Positions 35,747-47,769 of a stretch of 64,000 nt of DNA are shown one piece after another. Origin of the DNA: Aselliscus stoliczkanus (lineage: Eukaryota; Chordata; Mammalia; Chiroptera; Hipposideridae); assembly GCA_033961575.1 (NCBI GenBank), contig CM066735.1, positions 90,775,449 to 90,839,448 of the forward strand. Reading direction: 5' to 3'. The stretch's first letter is position 1; the number at the start of each line of letters is the position of its first letter. The notes under the pieces were generated by a model. It saw only the letters and a program-made list of their open reading frames with translations, was not told the DNA's origin and made no database searches. The position numbers were made by a program, and so were the translations under genes.

Positions 35747-36230
35747 AAATGTCAATTTATTTAGATATAAATGTTTTTAAAAGGGGGATTTTCTTTGTTT
35801 GCATATTTTTTCCTTTTTGCTTTTCATATCAACTTATAGCACTATTTTTAGTCATTGTATAAGACATTAAATGATGAAATATATATACCTTGTTACTCTT
35901 AGTGCTATTAGTAAAAGCTCCATGAAATCATTTTCTCCACTAGTTTATAGAGAGAGAAGGAATCAACTATGGACCCTTGTGAGAATCTGATGTAAGCAAT
36001 GAGTCCTCCCTTCAGAAATTTCCTCTTTACATAGACTTTGCATATAATTTCAGGAGAGTCAAAGACCCTGAAGCCCACTTGTAAAAAAAGCCCTCAGAAT
36101 AGGGAATTCAAGTTAAGCATTCTTATCTTACTCATTAAAATAGATCTGAGAAATTAGGTTTTCTAATCATGGATTTTTATCTCATCTCAGTCACATATTT
36201 TAGGAAGCAATATTCTTGAAAAAAAATATA
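35747..36230. other. Unassigned sequence
   Basis: No gene or nameable repeat seen. Confidence 0.45.
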
Positions 36231-36796
36231 CACGAAGTCTGACAAGTTTGTGAACTTGTTGCAACAATGTTGCTAACTTTTTTTTGCTATCAGAGGGATT
36301 ATTTATTATGAATTTGTACCAACTGGACAAAAAGTTAACCAAGTTTACTATTTGGAAGTACTGAAAAGGCTGCTTGAAAAAGTTAGATGACCTGAACTTT
36401 TCGCCAACAATTCATGGCTCTTGCTTCATGAAAACGCACCAGCTCATATGGCACTGTCTGGAAGAGAGTTTTTAGCCAGTAAACAAATAACTGTATTGGA
36501 ACACCCTTCCTACTCACCTGATCCGGCCCCCAATGACTTCTTTCTTTACCCGAAAATAAAGGAAATATTGAAAGGGAGACATTTTGATGACATTCAGAAC
36601 ATCAAGGGTAATACGATGACACCTCTGAAGGCCATTCCAGAAGAGTTCCAAAATTGCTTTGAAGGATAGACTAGGCACTGGTGTCAGTGCATAGCTTCTC
36701 AAGGGGAGCACTTCAAAGGCAACCATAGTGATATTCAGCAATGAGGTAGGTAGCGCTTTTTCTAGGATGTGTTCGTGAACTTATTGTCTGACCTCA
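36231..36796 (+). mobile_element. Internally deleted mariner (566 bp), TA-flanked
   Basis: Left terminus 'cacgaagtctgacaagttt' follows TA (36229-36230). Right terminus 'ttattgtctgacctca' precedes TA (36797-36798). Coding remnant 36421-36669 covers 'NAPAH', 'FLASKQITVLEHPSYSPD' and 'YPKIKEILKG', the C-terminal part of mariner transposase. As in the copy at 30284, the N-terminal half is absent. The second catalytic Asp is Glu (codon 36430-36432); the third is present. Non-autonomous and dead. Confidence 0.93.
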
Positions 36797-36854
36797 TATA
36801 TATATATGATTTAATATAAGATGTTAAAAAAGATTATAAAGGCTATATTTTTAA

Positions 36855-36979
36855 CTTTCTCTCTCTTTTTTTTTTTTTTTTTTTGAGAACAGTGTCACTA
36901 GCCCTCCTATGTGGGACCCGAACTGGGGCTGCTGGCTTCCAAAGCCAGTGCTTAACCACCGCACCATTTGGCTGGCCCG
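36855..36979 (-). mobile_element. Short tRNA-derived SINE with long TSD
   Basis: Minus-strand head-only SINE with an 18-nt T-run on plus. The perfect 19-bp TSD 'ataaaggctatatttttaa' (36836-36854 and 36980-36998) is the longest in the window. It landed ~40 bp downstream of the mariner. Confidence 0.94.
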
Positions 36980-36998
36980 ATAAAGGCTATATTTTTAA

Positions 36999-37729
36999 TT
37001 AGTGAAAATAGAATGTGCTGGTTAGACTTTTGCAGAATGCTTTCCTAGTCAATGAGTTACATAAGAAAGAGATTAGTTTTGTAATTTTTCAACACTCATG
37101 TCTTTAAGTATGAAATGAGTCAACACCACAGTTGGAAGGAACTAAACTAAATAGAGCTGAGGTCCCAGTAAAGACTGAACTTGCACACACCAATCACCTC
37201 AGTAAATTACCTCAATCCCAATTACTTCAGTAAAAGTAATACCTGCATGTTATGATATTAAAATGAGAAAAGCTTTATGTAAATAACATGAAAAGTTAAC
37301 CAAGCACAGACAAATAGTCTTGTCAGCTCCATCTCAGTGCAAACACTGGAGAAGAGATTGGGAGAAGTTTGTCCAGTAGAAAAAGAACATGATTATAAAA
37401 AGTGGAGTTGGGTTTTTGCATATAAGTAATTACACTGGACCTGTGTGCAGAGAAGCTCTGAACACCAGCCATATTTATTTTGTTTCTCCCACATCTTTGT
37501 TGCAGCCAGTGCAAATAAATCATGCACTCTAAAATATATGATTACATTTGTCCCACCTCTCCTATGTCATGTTATCCCTGAAATAATTTGGATTGAGAAA
37601 CACAAGGCTTATTCTTAAGTGTCTATAAAAGTTAGCTAATGTTATAGTAGTGTCTTTTACTGGTCTCTCCCTGCCTCCTCACCATCTTCCTGGGGAGTTG
37701 AGCCCAAGAGTGTGGGTGTAGATTCAAGG

Positions 37730-37792
<63 letters not shown>

Positions 37793-38559
37793 TCGTTTTC
37801 TCAGTATTCTTTTTTAGCAATTCTGTATATTCAAAAAAGTATTTTTAAGTGGATTAAGTGCATTTTTAAACAAAAAAAAACTTTTCTGAGATTTTAAAAG
37901 TCATTGTACACATTTATTATACATTGATGCCCTAGGCCAATCAACTTTAGCTTATAGGACATAACATTTATAAAGCTGTTTTCACCAGCAATCTGCCTAA
38001 ATGTTTTGTACAGGAATTGATCTATTAGCCTTGATCATAATGGTAGAGACACGGAAGATTTGTAAAAACAAGTTTTTAAATATTGGACCTGTCCTTGAAT
38101 AATGGGAAAAATGATTGATTTGATATTTGTGTATCTAGAAACCTTTAATTTACATTTGTGCCCAGGAGGGTTATTTATGCCATGTGTGTAATGCCTTGTA
38201 CCCACTGATTCAGTTTGGGAAATGTGACAGATTTTAATGTTGTCTTCATAATATAATTGTTCAGGAATTGTATTTGATGTTTGCATTATGTAAAGAAGAT
38301 TGAGAGGTTTAAAAATCCCATTGAAGATAAGACTGATTGAATTGTATTCATTTACAGTCAAAGAATTCGGAATTAAGTAATGTATTATCTTCCCTATATC
38401 TAATTGCTACCAAGAACCTTATTTTAAAAGTATACTATTTCCTTCAAAACTTGTCTTATCTCATTTCGTTGAAACACATAAGATTAGATTTTTTTTTAGT
38501 TTAAAAATGCATTTATTTTGTTTCCCCATATGACAGAGTAGCTAGTATGAGATAAACCC
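36999..38559. other. Unassigned sequence with a (TA)n tract
   Basis: No gene recognised. A pure TA microsatellite of about 53 bp lies at 37735-37787; it is self-complementary and can extrude a cruciform. Confidence 0.5.
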
Positions 38560-39091
38560 TCCTGCTGTGAACATCTGTAAAAACTTGTGTAACATGTAAA
38601 AACAAAACAAAATAATGCAGCTATTAGAAGGCACTAGAGACAAGGCAAGTCAGTCAAAGGATTTTTTAAAACATAATATCTAAAAACATGATGTCTACAA
38701 GAGACACATTTAAAATAAAAGATCCAAAAGACTACACAAAAGGATGAAAAACAGCTACAAAAAATATTAACCAAAGGAAGGCTAGAATAGAAATCTTAAT
38801 ATCTGTCAAAATACAATTCACAGCAAAAAATAAATAAGGAATAAAGAGGAAACATTAAGTACTAGTAAAAGATATAATAGAACAAAAATTCTAGCCACCA
38901 TAAAACCTATATTCTAAAAACAATACAGCTTCAGAATATTTGCAGAAATTTAGTGAGAAATATGTTTATCAATAATTGTAGTTTAGGATAGATACCAGTC
39001 TCAGATATTTGAAGCTCTAACAGAAAAAGAGTAAGCAGATGTAGGAAAAATAAGGGCAATTCAGTTAGTAAGCACCAGATATGAAACCCTG

Positions 39092-39094
<3 letters not shown>

Positions 39095-39154
<60 letters not shown>

Positions 39155-39160
39155 AAGAAA
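39095..39160 (+). repeat. (GA)n microsatellite
   Basis: About 56 bp of pure GA followed by three GAAA units. Confidence 0.97.
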
Positions 39161-40064
39161 CCAGGAAAACAATTTCTTTTTGAGCACATGAGAAATATTT
39201 ACAAAAATTCTCTACAGATTAGGCCACCAGAGTAACTTCAATGAATTCCATGAACTCACTATCAAATTGATTACTTTCTCTGGTCATAATGCAATACAAT
39301 TAGAAATTAATAATAAAATGCCAGATTTTTTGAATTCCTGTATAGTGTACAAATTAAATTGTATATTGCCAAATAACCCTTGGACTAAAATGGGAATAAT
39401 GAACTGCTTAAAACTGAATAGCAATAAAACACCCATGTCCAAATTTATCTGACACAGCTAAAGCAACACATAGAGAGATATTTATAGCTTTAAATACATT
39501 GACCTAGGAAATAAGAGTAGTTAAAACCCACAAGGTAAAAATTCAACTCGAGAAGTTAGAAAAATAGCATCAAAGCAAATCCAAAGACTCATGATTGAAA
39601 GAAACAATAAAGTTAAAAAGCAATGAAATAAAAATAATTTTTCAAAATTATTAGTATTAACAAAATTAAAAGGTGTTTCTTTTAAAAGATTAATAAAACT
39701 ATGGCAAAATTGATCAACAATATGGGAGCTAAGAAAATAAACAAAATAAGAATGGAAAAATGAGAAATAACCACAAGTAATATAGAAATGTTTTAAATGG
39801 TAAAAGGAAATTTGTGAAAAATTATATGCTAATGCTTTTATTTTAAAAGCATAAAAAATCAAAATTGGAAGAGAAAAAGCACAAACCTTTTTATTCATTC
39901 AATAAACGTGAGCATTGAAAAGTTCTAAATAAAATATAAGCTAAATAAATCAAAAAGTGTATTGAAAATAATTGTGATCAAGTAGAAATTTTCCTGGGAA
40001 TAAGCGAATGGTTCACCTTCAGAATAGTTATCAATGTGATTCTCCACATTAATAGATTAAAGGA

Positions 40065-40104
40065 GAGAGCGCCGAATCCTAACCACTAGACCACCAGGGA
40101 ATCT
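40065..40104 (-). ncRNA. tRNA-Glu(CTC) 5'-half pseudogene, flanked by a 12-bp duplication
   Basis: Read on the minus strand, 40100 down to 40065 matches nucleotides 1-36 of mammalian tRNA-Glu(CTC) at all 36 positions, as I remember that tRNA. It begins 'tccctggtggtctagtgg' and stops at the last anticodon base. The next tRNA base does not match. The piece is bracketed by 'gattaaaggaga' at 40055-40066 and 40105-40116; the last two matching bases overlap the left duplication. Four extra bases (40101-40104) sit before tRNA position 1. There is no 3' half, no CCA and no A-tail, so it is not a functional tRNA gene nor an ordinary SINE. Confidence 0.8.
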
Positions 40105-41690
40105 GATTAAAGGAGAAAACTATGATTATCTCAGAAGATTTAAAACAAAAATATTTGATAAAGTTCAACATGTATTTATGATTGGTAAACACAAAACTCT
40201 CGTCTACTTGGTAATGTATGTAAAATACAATAATGAATGGAGAAATTGCAGATGCATTCTCTTTATGATGGAGAACAAGACAAGGATACCAATTTTCATC
40301 ACAACTGCTTAAGTCGCAACAAATGCTGTGAATAAAAACTAAGAAATTTAAGAGTTGGAAAGCTGTCATTATTTGGAGATGATAATAATAATGCACCTAG
40401 AACACTCAATAGAATTTTTTATACTACCATAAATAAGGATAGAATTTACTAAAATAGTTGGATATAATATCACTTTAGAAAAATCTCTTTACCCTGTATA
40501 TAACCAAATGAAAATTATAAATAAAAGAAACCAGTTGCAAAAGGAACAAAAATTATAGAAACATAAAAAATCCAGAAACAACAAAAACTACACAAATGCC
40601 CTAAGGAAAAAATTTTTAAAAACTAATAAAAGATGTAGAAAATTATCTTAAATGGGAAATATATCCCATGCTATGGGGTTGAACAACTTCATATTATAAT
40701 AATGTCATTTTAAAATGACGAATCTAATGCAATCCATATAACAATTTCCTGGATCTTTTTGAGAAATTCAATTAACTAATATGTAAATAAAAGAATAAAG
40801 GCACATAAATAGCTAAGTTGATGTTGAAGGAGAAAGTAAACTTGTCTTAGAACATATTAAACATATGAGGTCAAAATTATAAAAATAGTATAGTACTGAT
40901 TCAAGAACAGAGACAATTAACCAAGAAAACAAAACAAGGTCTTCAGAAAAAAAAAACTTACATGTATAACAAAACTTTATTATTAAGATGTAATCACAAG
41001 CAAATGTGAAAAGAACCCAGTACAGGGGAGAAAAAAACAGACTCATCCATGGAGAAAAATAAAAATGGGTAGTCGGCTAACATAAAGATAGGCTCACAAT
41101 ATATTAAAATGCTAAGTGTGAAAGTTCAAACTTTAAAGTTAATGGAAGATAATGTAGGAGAACATTTTTGTGACTTGAAGTGAAATTAAGGAAAATAAAT
41201 TCATAATTAAAATCCTAAAAATGTGAATTATAAGGGCAAAAAGGGATGAATATGATTATAACAAAATTTACAACCTCATTCAGTGACTATGGGCAAAGGT
41301 AACAGCCAATTGACAGGTTGAAAAAACCATCGAGTGATCAATATCCAGCATATACACAGAACTGCTATAAATCAACAAGAAGACAGGGACTCCAGCTAAA
41401 ACATGGGTTATACACAGGAAATTTATAATCCAGGAAACCTAAAAGGATAATTCGCTCACTCTTGCTTGTGGTGACAAGACGTTGAAGGCAATTAAGCACT
41501 GGATAAAAAAATATGTCCACATAGTAGGGAATTTTAAAATTCCAAAATATTTCATAAGTTCTGAAGGCAACTGGTAGCAGAAAAGACCATAATATTTGGA
41601 GAGAAGTAAGTTATAGATTTCTATCAAAATTACAAGAGTGAGAATTGTGAAGAAAAGAAATACAAGGTGTATCATAGTACCTTCTGTTTG

Positions 41691-42689
41691 GTCACATTTA
41701 ATAATTATAATATGGAATGCTGCCTATGTTCCAAGTACTGGGACGATAACTATGTGTTGACAATCAGGTTGGTGTTTGTAAAGATCTTATGCTATAAGAA
41801 AAAATAAAGGGGGGGGGAATCTTAGTATTCTCTGCCATTAACCTGAGAGTTTTAACTTTAAAAGTTAAAAATGATTTTTTAATTTATTGTTTTACTATTT
41901 GTTTTTACTTTCCATTCCCTTTAAAGTCAACACACTGAATTCTCTATAGATGTGCATGTATTTGCACATATCTCCTGAATAGTAAATAAAAATTTTATAA
42001 GAATCTTTAAATATTTCTTAAGCTGGATTTTTAAATTATTAATATCAACTTTAACATTAATATTTAAACTATATGTATACTGTATAGATAGACAAATATA
42101 TATACATTATATATAATATACTATATATACTGTATATATTATATATTATCTCTATATTATATAGATTGCATTATGTAGATTGCATATATATATATATTGC
42201 ATATTTTGAAAAACTTTAAAGATAAACTATTCACTCAAAAACATAGGAAATATTTATTAGCATTTTTGAGTGTTTAATATGAAGGTAAGCATCATTGTGA
42301 ATCCTGAACCTCAAATATTTTCAACTTATCTACAGAAAAAAGTATGGATTTCAAATTTTATACTATAAATATAGGTTTTTTATACAAAATGTCTCTTCAA
42401 ATACCTCTTCTCAAGAATGTGTTTGCACAATTTATTCCTCCAATGTCTTTGCCAGGGTTATTCCTTTGGTTGTTCTTTATTATTTTGAGAAGTTTGTATT
42501 ATAATTAAGCAATTTTATATAATAATTTTGGAAAGGTTTGACAATTGGCAGTAAACTTTCTTCTTTTACCCAAATAAGTAGTACATTTTGCCGTTTTATG
42601 CTTGATGGAAATAAAGTAAAATAAAAAAGGAATTTTGAAAATTTCCTATTGAGAATTTACAAAGTAGAAGCAAGTTTAACAATTAAAAT
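41691..42689. other. Unassigned AT-rich sequence with TA-rich block
   Basis: No gene seen. 42060-42200 is a degenerate 'tatata/atatat' block containing several self-complementary words. A G9 run lies near 41809. Confidence 0.5.
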
Positions 42690-42945
42690 ACATCATTGAA
42701 ATCATAGAGATAGAAAGGAGAATGGTGATTGCCAGGCCCTGGGGGAGAGGAGGAGGGGGTAGTTACTTTTTAATGGGTATAAAGTTTCAGTTTTATAGGA
42801 TAAGAGTTCTGGAGATGGATGGTGGTGATGGCTGCACAACATTATGAATACATTTAATACCACCAAACTGTACACTTAAAAATGGTTAAGATGGTAAATT
42901 TTATGTTATGTGTATTTCATCACAATAAAAAAATGGAAAAAAGAA
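42690..42945 (+). mobile_element. L1 (L1MA/L1MB-type) 3' end
   Basis: 'gaatggtgattgccaggcc', 'tctggagatggatggtggtg', 'aaactgtacacttaaaaatg' and 'gtgtatttcatcacaataaa' are the well-known 3'-terminal words of this L1 group. 5'-truncated, non-coding. Confidence 0.85.
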
Positions 42946-43453
42946 AAATACTTTGTTGATCTAATATCTCAAATAATCTGTGGCACAAAAAAAGGGGCTG
43001 CTGTTCTTCAATGTTGCTATTCGTGCTTTGACATTTGACTAAATTTGACATTTCAGATTGCTATTTATATATTCTTCCATTTATATATACACCTGAATGG
43101 AGCTGTTGAGTACCAAAATAAAATTTACAAGCACTTTAATTTTGTCACTAAATGTTAAGTAACAAAATATGTTTGCCTTTAATAATCTATAAATAAACAT
43201 TATATAAACATAATTATGCTAATTTATCCTAGTAATTGTTTTCTTGGGGATTCCACTAGTATAAAAATTAATCACTGTTAAATTAAAATGTGTTAAATGC
43301 TAAGATAAATTTTTTTTCCTGATGTAAGATAGAAAATGGAAAATGACATGGTATTATAAAGGAAAATGATCATGAGTATTTGTATTTTTAAATAAATTTG
43401 GAGGAAAATAGCTGGAAGGCAAGAAAAATATCTTAGAGTTAATTTCTGTTAGG
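42946..43453. other. Unassigned sequence
   Basis: No gene or nameable repeat seen. Confidence 0.45.
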
Positions 43454-43464
43454 TAATTTCTAAT

Positions 43465-44040
43465 TTTTTTTTTTTTTACTTTTTTTAATTTAATTTAATT
43501 TTTTTTAACTTTATTATTATTATTATTATTAGTTACAGACATACAAAACAATACAATAGTTATTTTTTCACCCCTTACAAAGTGACTACCTCCTCCTCCC
43601 TCCCCTGCCCCTCCACCCCGATATCATACATATCTATTACAATTCCATTGAATCCATCCCCACACTATATTCCACATCCCATGACTATATATGTATTAAA
43701 TTACAGTTGACATATAATATTGTTCAGCGGCAGCTTCAGATGTACAGTGCAGTGGTCAGGCCACTACACCGTCCATGAAGTGGTCTTCCTAAAAAGATAT
43801 GCATTCTTCTGTTCCCCTAAAAAAAAATTTTACAACCTTATTGACTATATTCCCTAAACTGTCTCTTCTGTCTGCATTAGTATGTAGTTATCAGTTTATG
43901 TTACCTTGTCCCTTCCCCTTCTCCGTCATGCCCATCCCCATCCCATCTAGCCCTCATCAGTTTTTTCTTTGTGTCTTTAAGACTATTTCTGTTTACATTG
44001 CTCATTTATTCAGTTCTTTAGATTCCACATATAAGTGAGA
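43465..44040 (-). other. L1-B 3' UTR and poly-A
   Basis: On plus it reads T-rich tail, then C-rich 'ctcctcctccctcccctgcc' (43590-43620), the complement of the G-rich L1 3'-UTR tract, then 'gttcagcggcagcttcagat'. Ends at the ORF2 stop (complement of 44041-44043). Confidence 0.8.
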
Positions 44041-45722
44041 TCATATGGTATTTGTCTTTCTCTGACTGACTTATTTCACTTAACATAATGTTCTCTAGGT
44101 CCATTCATATAATTGCAAATGGTACAATTTCTTTCTTTTCTATAGCTGCGTAATATTCCATTGTGTAAATATGCCACAGTTTCTTAATCCAGTCATCTAC
44201 CGATGGGCATTTCGATTGTTTCCAAGTCTTGGCTATTGTAAATAGCGCTGCAATGAACATAGGGATGCATATATTTTTTCAAATTAGTGTCTTGGGTTTT
44301 TCAGGATAAATGCCTAGGAGTAGAATTGCTGGGTTAAAAGGTAGTTCCATTTCCAGTTTTTTGAGATACCTCCATACTGATTTCCATAGTGGCTGCACCA
44401 ATCTGCAATCCCACCAACAGTGCAGCAAGGTTCCCTTTTCCTCACAGCTCCGCCAGCACTTGTTGTTTGTTGATTTATTGATGATAGCCACTCTGACCGG
44501 AGTGAGATGGTATCTCATGGTGGTTTTTATTTGCATTTCCCTAATGATCAGTGAGGTTGAACATTTTTTCATATGCCTGTTGGCCATCTGTCTGTCCTCT
44601 TTAGAGAAATGTCTCTTCATTTTCTCTGCCCATTTTTAATTGGGTTGTTTGTTTTTTTGGTGTTGAGTTGCATGAGTGTTTTATAAATTTTGGATATTAA
44701 CCCCTTATCAGATATACCATTGACAAATATATTCTCCCAATCAGTAGGCTTCTTTTTTGTTTTACTGATGGTTTCCTTTGTTGTGAAAAAACTTTTAAGT
44801 TTTATATAATCCCATATGTTCATTTTTTCTTTTACTTCCCTTGCCCTTGGGGATGTAACAGTAAAAATATTGCTCAGAGTAATGTCTGCAAATTTACTCC
44901 CTATATTTTCTTCTAGGAGTTTTATGGTTTCAGGTCTTACATTTAAGTCTTCAATCCATTTTGTGTATATGGCATAAGGAGGTGGTCCAGTTTCATTTTT
45001 TCGCATGTGTCAGTCCAATTTTCCCAGCACCATTTATTAAATAGACTATCTTTACCCCAGTGTAAATTCTTGCTACCATTGTCATAGATTAACTGTCCGT
45101 ATATACATGGATTTATTTCTGGGGTCTCTGTTCTGTTCCACTGGTCTAAGTGCCTGTTTGTATGCCAATAGCATACTGTTTTGATTACTGTAGCCTTGTA
45201 GTATGTTTTGATGTCTGGTAGCATGATACCCCCGACTTCGTTCTTATTTCTCAGGATTGCCGTGGCTATTCAGGGTCTTTTATGGTTCCATATAAATTTT
45301 AGGATTATATTTTCTATTTCTGTGAAAAATGCCCTTGATAGTTTGATAGGAATTGAATTGAATCTATATATTGCTTTAGGCAGTATGGACATTTTAACTA
45401 TATTAATTCTTCCTATCCATGAGCATGGTAGGTATTTCCATTTATTTGTGTCTTCTTTTATTTATTTCTTCAGTGTCTTATAATTTTCTGAGTATGGATC
45501 TTTTACTCCTTTGGTTAAATTTATTACTAGGTATTTTATAGTTCTTGAAGCAATTGTAAATGGGACAGTTTTCTTAATTTCTCCTTCCATTAGTTTATTA
45601 TTGGTATATGCAAATGCCACTGATTTCTTGAACATTGATTTTATATCCTGATACTTTACTGAATTCGTCTCTCAGTTCCAGTAGTTTTTTGATGTAGTCT
45701 TTGGGGTTCTCTCTATATAGTA
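44041..45722 (-). pseudogene. L1 ORF2p C-terminal remnant
   Basis: Covers the last ~560 codons of ORF2p, downstream of the RT catalytic box. Frames 45224-44943, 45006-44617 and 44620-44279 are successive pieces separated by frameshifts. Readable landmarks are '[19 protein letters not shown]', '[17 protein letters not shown]' and the Cys-rich motif '[18 protein letters not shown]'. All three Cys and the His survive in that motif, unlike in L1-A where the first Cys is Tyr. The N-terminal endonuclease and RT core were never copied in (5' truncation). Non-functional. Confidence 0.92.
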
Positions 45723-45733
45723 TAATTTCTAAT

Positions 45734-46340
45734 ATTTCTATTTTTAGAGATAACAACTTACAGTTAAATCACTAATAGAACGGAATATGAATTTATCTTC
45801 TAGCTCTATCTCAATTGTAACAGGTAAATATCAAGGAAAATTGGATGAGGAAAACAAAATCTTCTTTAAAATCAATATTCTTTCTGCTCACTGAGCTACA
45901 TGGCAGTGTAGTTAAATTAAACAGTAGCCGCTCTCAATGACTATTATTTACTTCAAGCATGAAATTTTAATTTTCCAAAAGACAGAATGGGTATGTTTCT
46001 GAAACATATTAAACACAAATTTCCTTCTAAGAATTCTATATGCTAAACTCTTTTGGAAATATAAAGAAAGAGAGAGAATAGACTCAAGTCTTAGTAACAT
46101 AAAGAAATACAAGTGTCCATGAAAAATAATGTTAATATTCAAAATGAAAAATAAAAATATCTAGCTATTCATGCTACACAGAACAAGAAAGGCAAAAATC
46201 ATACCTTTGTGTGTGACTGTTAAGCCTGATTCAATTGGTAAAAAATTTGATTATTTTATGTTAGAATATTAATTCAGAATACCAACAATGAACCAAAATA
46301 TTATAATAGTTGAGTGTATAAAAAAAACACACAAGTAAAT
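45734..46340. other. Unassigned AT-rich sequence
   Basis: No gene or nameable repeat seen. Confidence 0.45.
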
Positions 46341-46355
46341 AAAATTACAGAATAT

Positions 46356-46476
46356 GGGCCGACCAAGTGGCGCAGTGGTTAAGTGCTGGTTTGGGAAGTC
46401 AGCGACCCCGGTTTGGGTCCCACATATGAGGGCCAGTGACACTGCCCTCAAAAAATAAAAAATAAAAAAAATAAAA
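46356..46476 (+). mobile_element. Short tRNA-derived SINE (head only)
   Basis: 'gggccgaccaagtggcgc' head, B box 'ggtttgggtccc', 'gagggccagtgacactgcc', then an A-rich tail with (AAAAAT) interruptions. Perfect 15-bp TSD 'aaaattacagaatat' at 46341-46355 and 46477-46491. Confidence 0.94.
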
Positions 46477-46491
46477 AAAATTACAGAATAT

Positions 46492-47318
46492 GCAATGAGT
46501 GAAAGCTTTTAGAATAAGGTAAAAAATTATACATTTCTATGTCATTCATAACACTTGTCATAAACAATATACAACAAGTAAAATTACTGATAGAGTTAAA
46601 TGTAAATATTTCATTCTGTGAACATTTTTTTTCCCAGTAGAATAACATGGCCGTGCAAACATACACTAGTAGATAATTTCCATAACCAAATCTAGACAAA
46701 AATAATTTGTGGATCTAGGGATACAACAGTGCTACAATGTATGTGGAAAACATAAGAGCTTATAAACAAAAAATTCTAAGACAAAAACAAAACAATAGAA
46801 CTTATAGGGAATTCTTTATTCCTTTTCTGTACATTTTAATCTTGATAAATGAACAATAAGACAAAAAAAAATTTCAACATCACTCATTTTTTTTATAGCT
46901 TCCAACTAACAATTAAGTTTGGGCTTCAGTGAATTGTTGAATAATTGAATGAAAATATTGATTTAAAACATATTTATCAAACATAAATTTAAAACTGTTA
47001 ACAAATACACAATGGGAAAGCAGAGATGGTTCTGTCCTAGTCCTAAAACTTTAATTAGAGACAGTAAGCAGCACATTTTTACTAATTACCAGTGTTATTT
47101 TTAAAGTATAGACTATAGAATGTGTGCTTTAGAAAACATTCCTATATCCTTTTAAAAATTTATTTGCTCAGGACTAATTTGGCATAATGACAAAATATTA
47201 TCCACAAGTGGTGCAAGAATAAGAATTCAGTGTACTAATCATCTTGAATATATCAAAGAATGAAGAAATTACTCAAACAAAAATAAAGCTATCTTTATAA
47301 AAATTATATTATTGGTAA
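46492..47318. other. Unassigned AT-rich sequence
   Basis: No gene or nameable repeat seen. Confidence 0.45.
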
Positions 47319-47769
47319 TGTAGTGGGCTCTGGGTTGTTATGCTAAGACTATGCTAAGAGGTGGGGAGGGTGTCAGGTGACCACTCTCAGCTGTCAGTCC
47401 TCTTCCTGAATTGACTTTGCTTAAGTGATCCACATTGTCCGAAGACATACCTTCTTCCTGGAGCAGCCAACACTCCAACATCTTATCAACATGGGAGTAC
47501 AAGGGCCAGTCTCTCACCCCAACTTCAAGTAAATATGAAGAATCATTCCGGCTCCAGATCCTGCTGGGTGGTGAGCCTTGTTGAGACCACATCACAACCC
47601 ACCTTTTGTCCTTTGCCCAACCCTGCTTCCTATCCCTTCCCTTTCCTGCCCTGACTTCCCCTCCCCTTCTGTCTTCCAAAGGTGTTAATCTCAAGTGTGC
47701 TCACCAATAACTTTTTGTGTTCTAATCTGTATCTCAGAGTGTACTTTCTAGGGAAACAAACCTACCACA
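47319..47769 (+). mobile_element. Solo LTR-like element (TG...CA, ~451 bp)
   Basis: Starts 'tgtagtgggctctggg' and ends 'gggaaacaaacctaccaca'. It has a C/T-rich interior and a late 'ctcaccaataactttttgtg' followed by 'ctaatctgtatctcag', the standard layout of an LTR U3-R-U5 with its polyadenylation region. No flanking retroviral genes. I cannot fix the family. An antisense 118-codon frame across it is not a gene. Confidence 0.6.

Larger units (their letters stand above)
38560..41690 (+). mobile_element. Ancient L1 ORF2-rich fragment
   Basis: Starts near the endonuclease region ('gtctacaagagacacattt', ~38.69 kb). It continues through linker and RT-like words (around 40.05-40.4 kb) to C-terminal ORF2-like sequence (41.2-41.5 kb). 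Stops in every frame. It contains a (GA)n tract (39095-39160) and the tRNA-Glu half insertion (40065-40104). Old L1M or HAL1-type; exact subfamily not assigned. Confidence 0.65.
43465..45722 (-). mobile_element. 5'-truncated L1 insertion with 11-bp TSD (L1-B)
   Basis: Minus-strand L1 of 2258 bp. TSD 'taatttctaat' is at 43454-43464 and 45723-45733. The poly-A appears as the T-rich block at 43465-43500 on plus. The 3' UTR runs to 44040 and the ORF2 remnant from 44041 to the truncation point. It belongs to the same broad lineage as L1-A, judging by nearly word-for-word C-terminal protein. Confidence 0.92.

Noticed and set aside
47338..47694. 118-codon antisense frame
   Set aside because: It runs antisense through an LTR-like element and has no recognisable domain.
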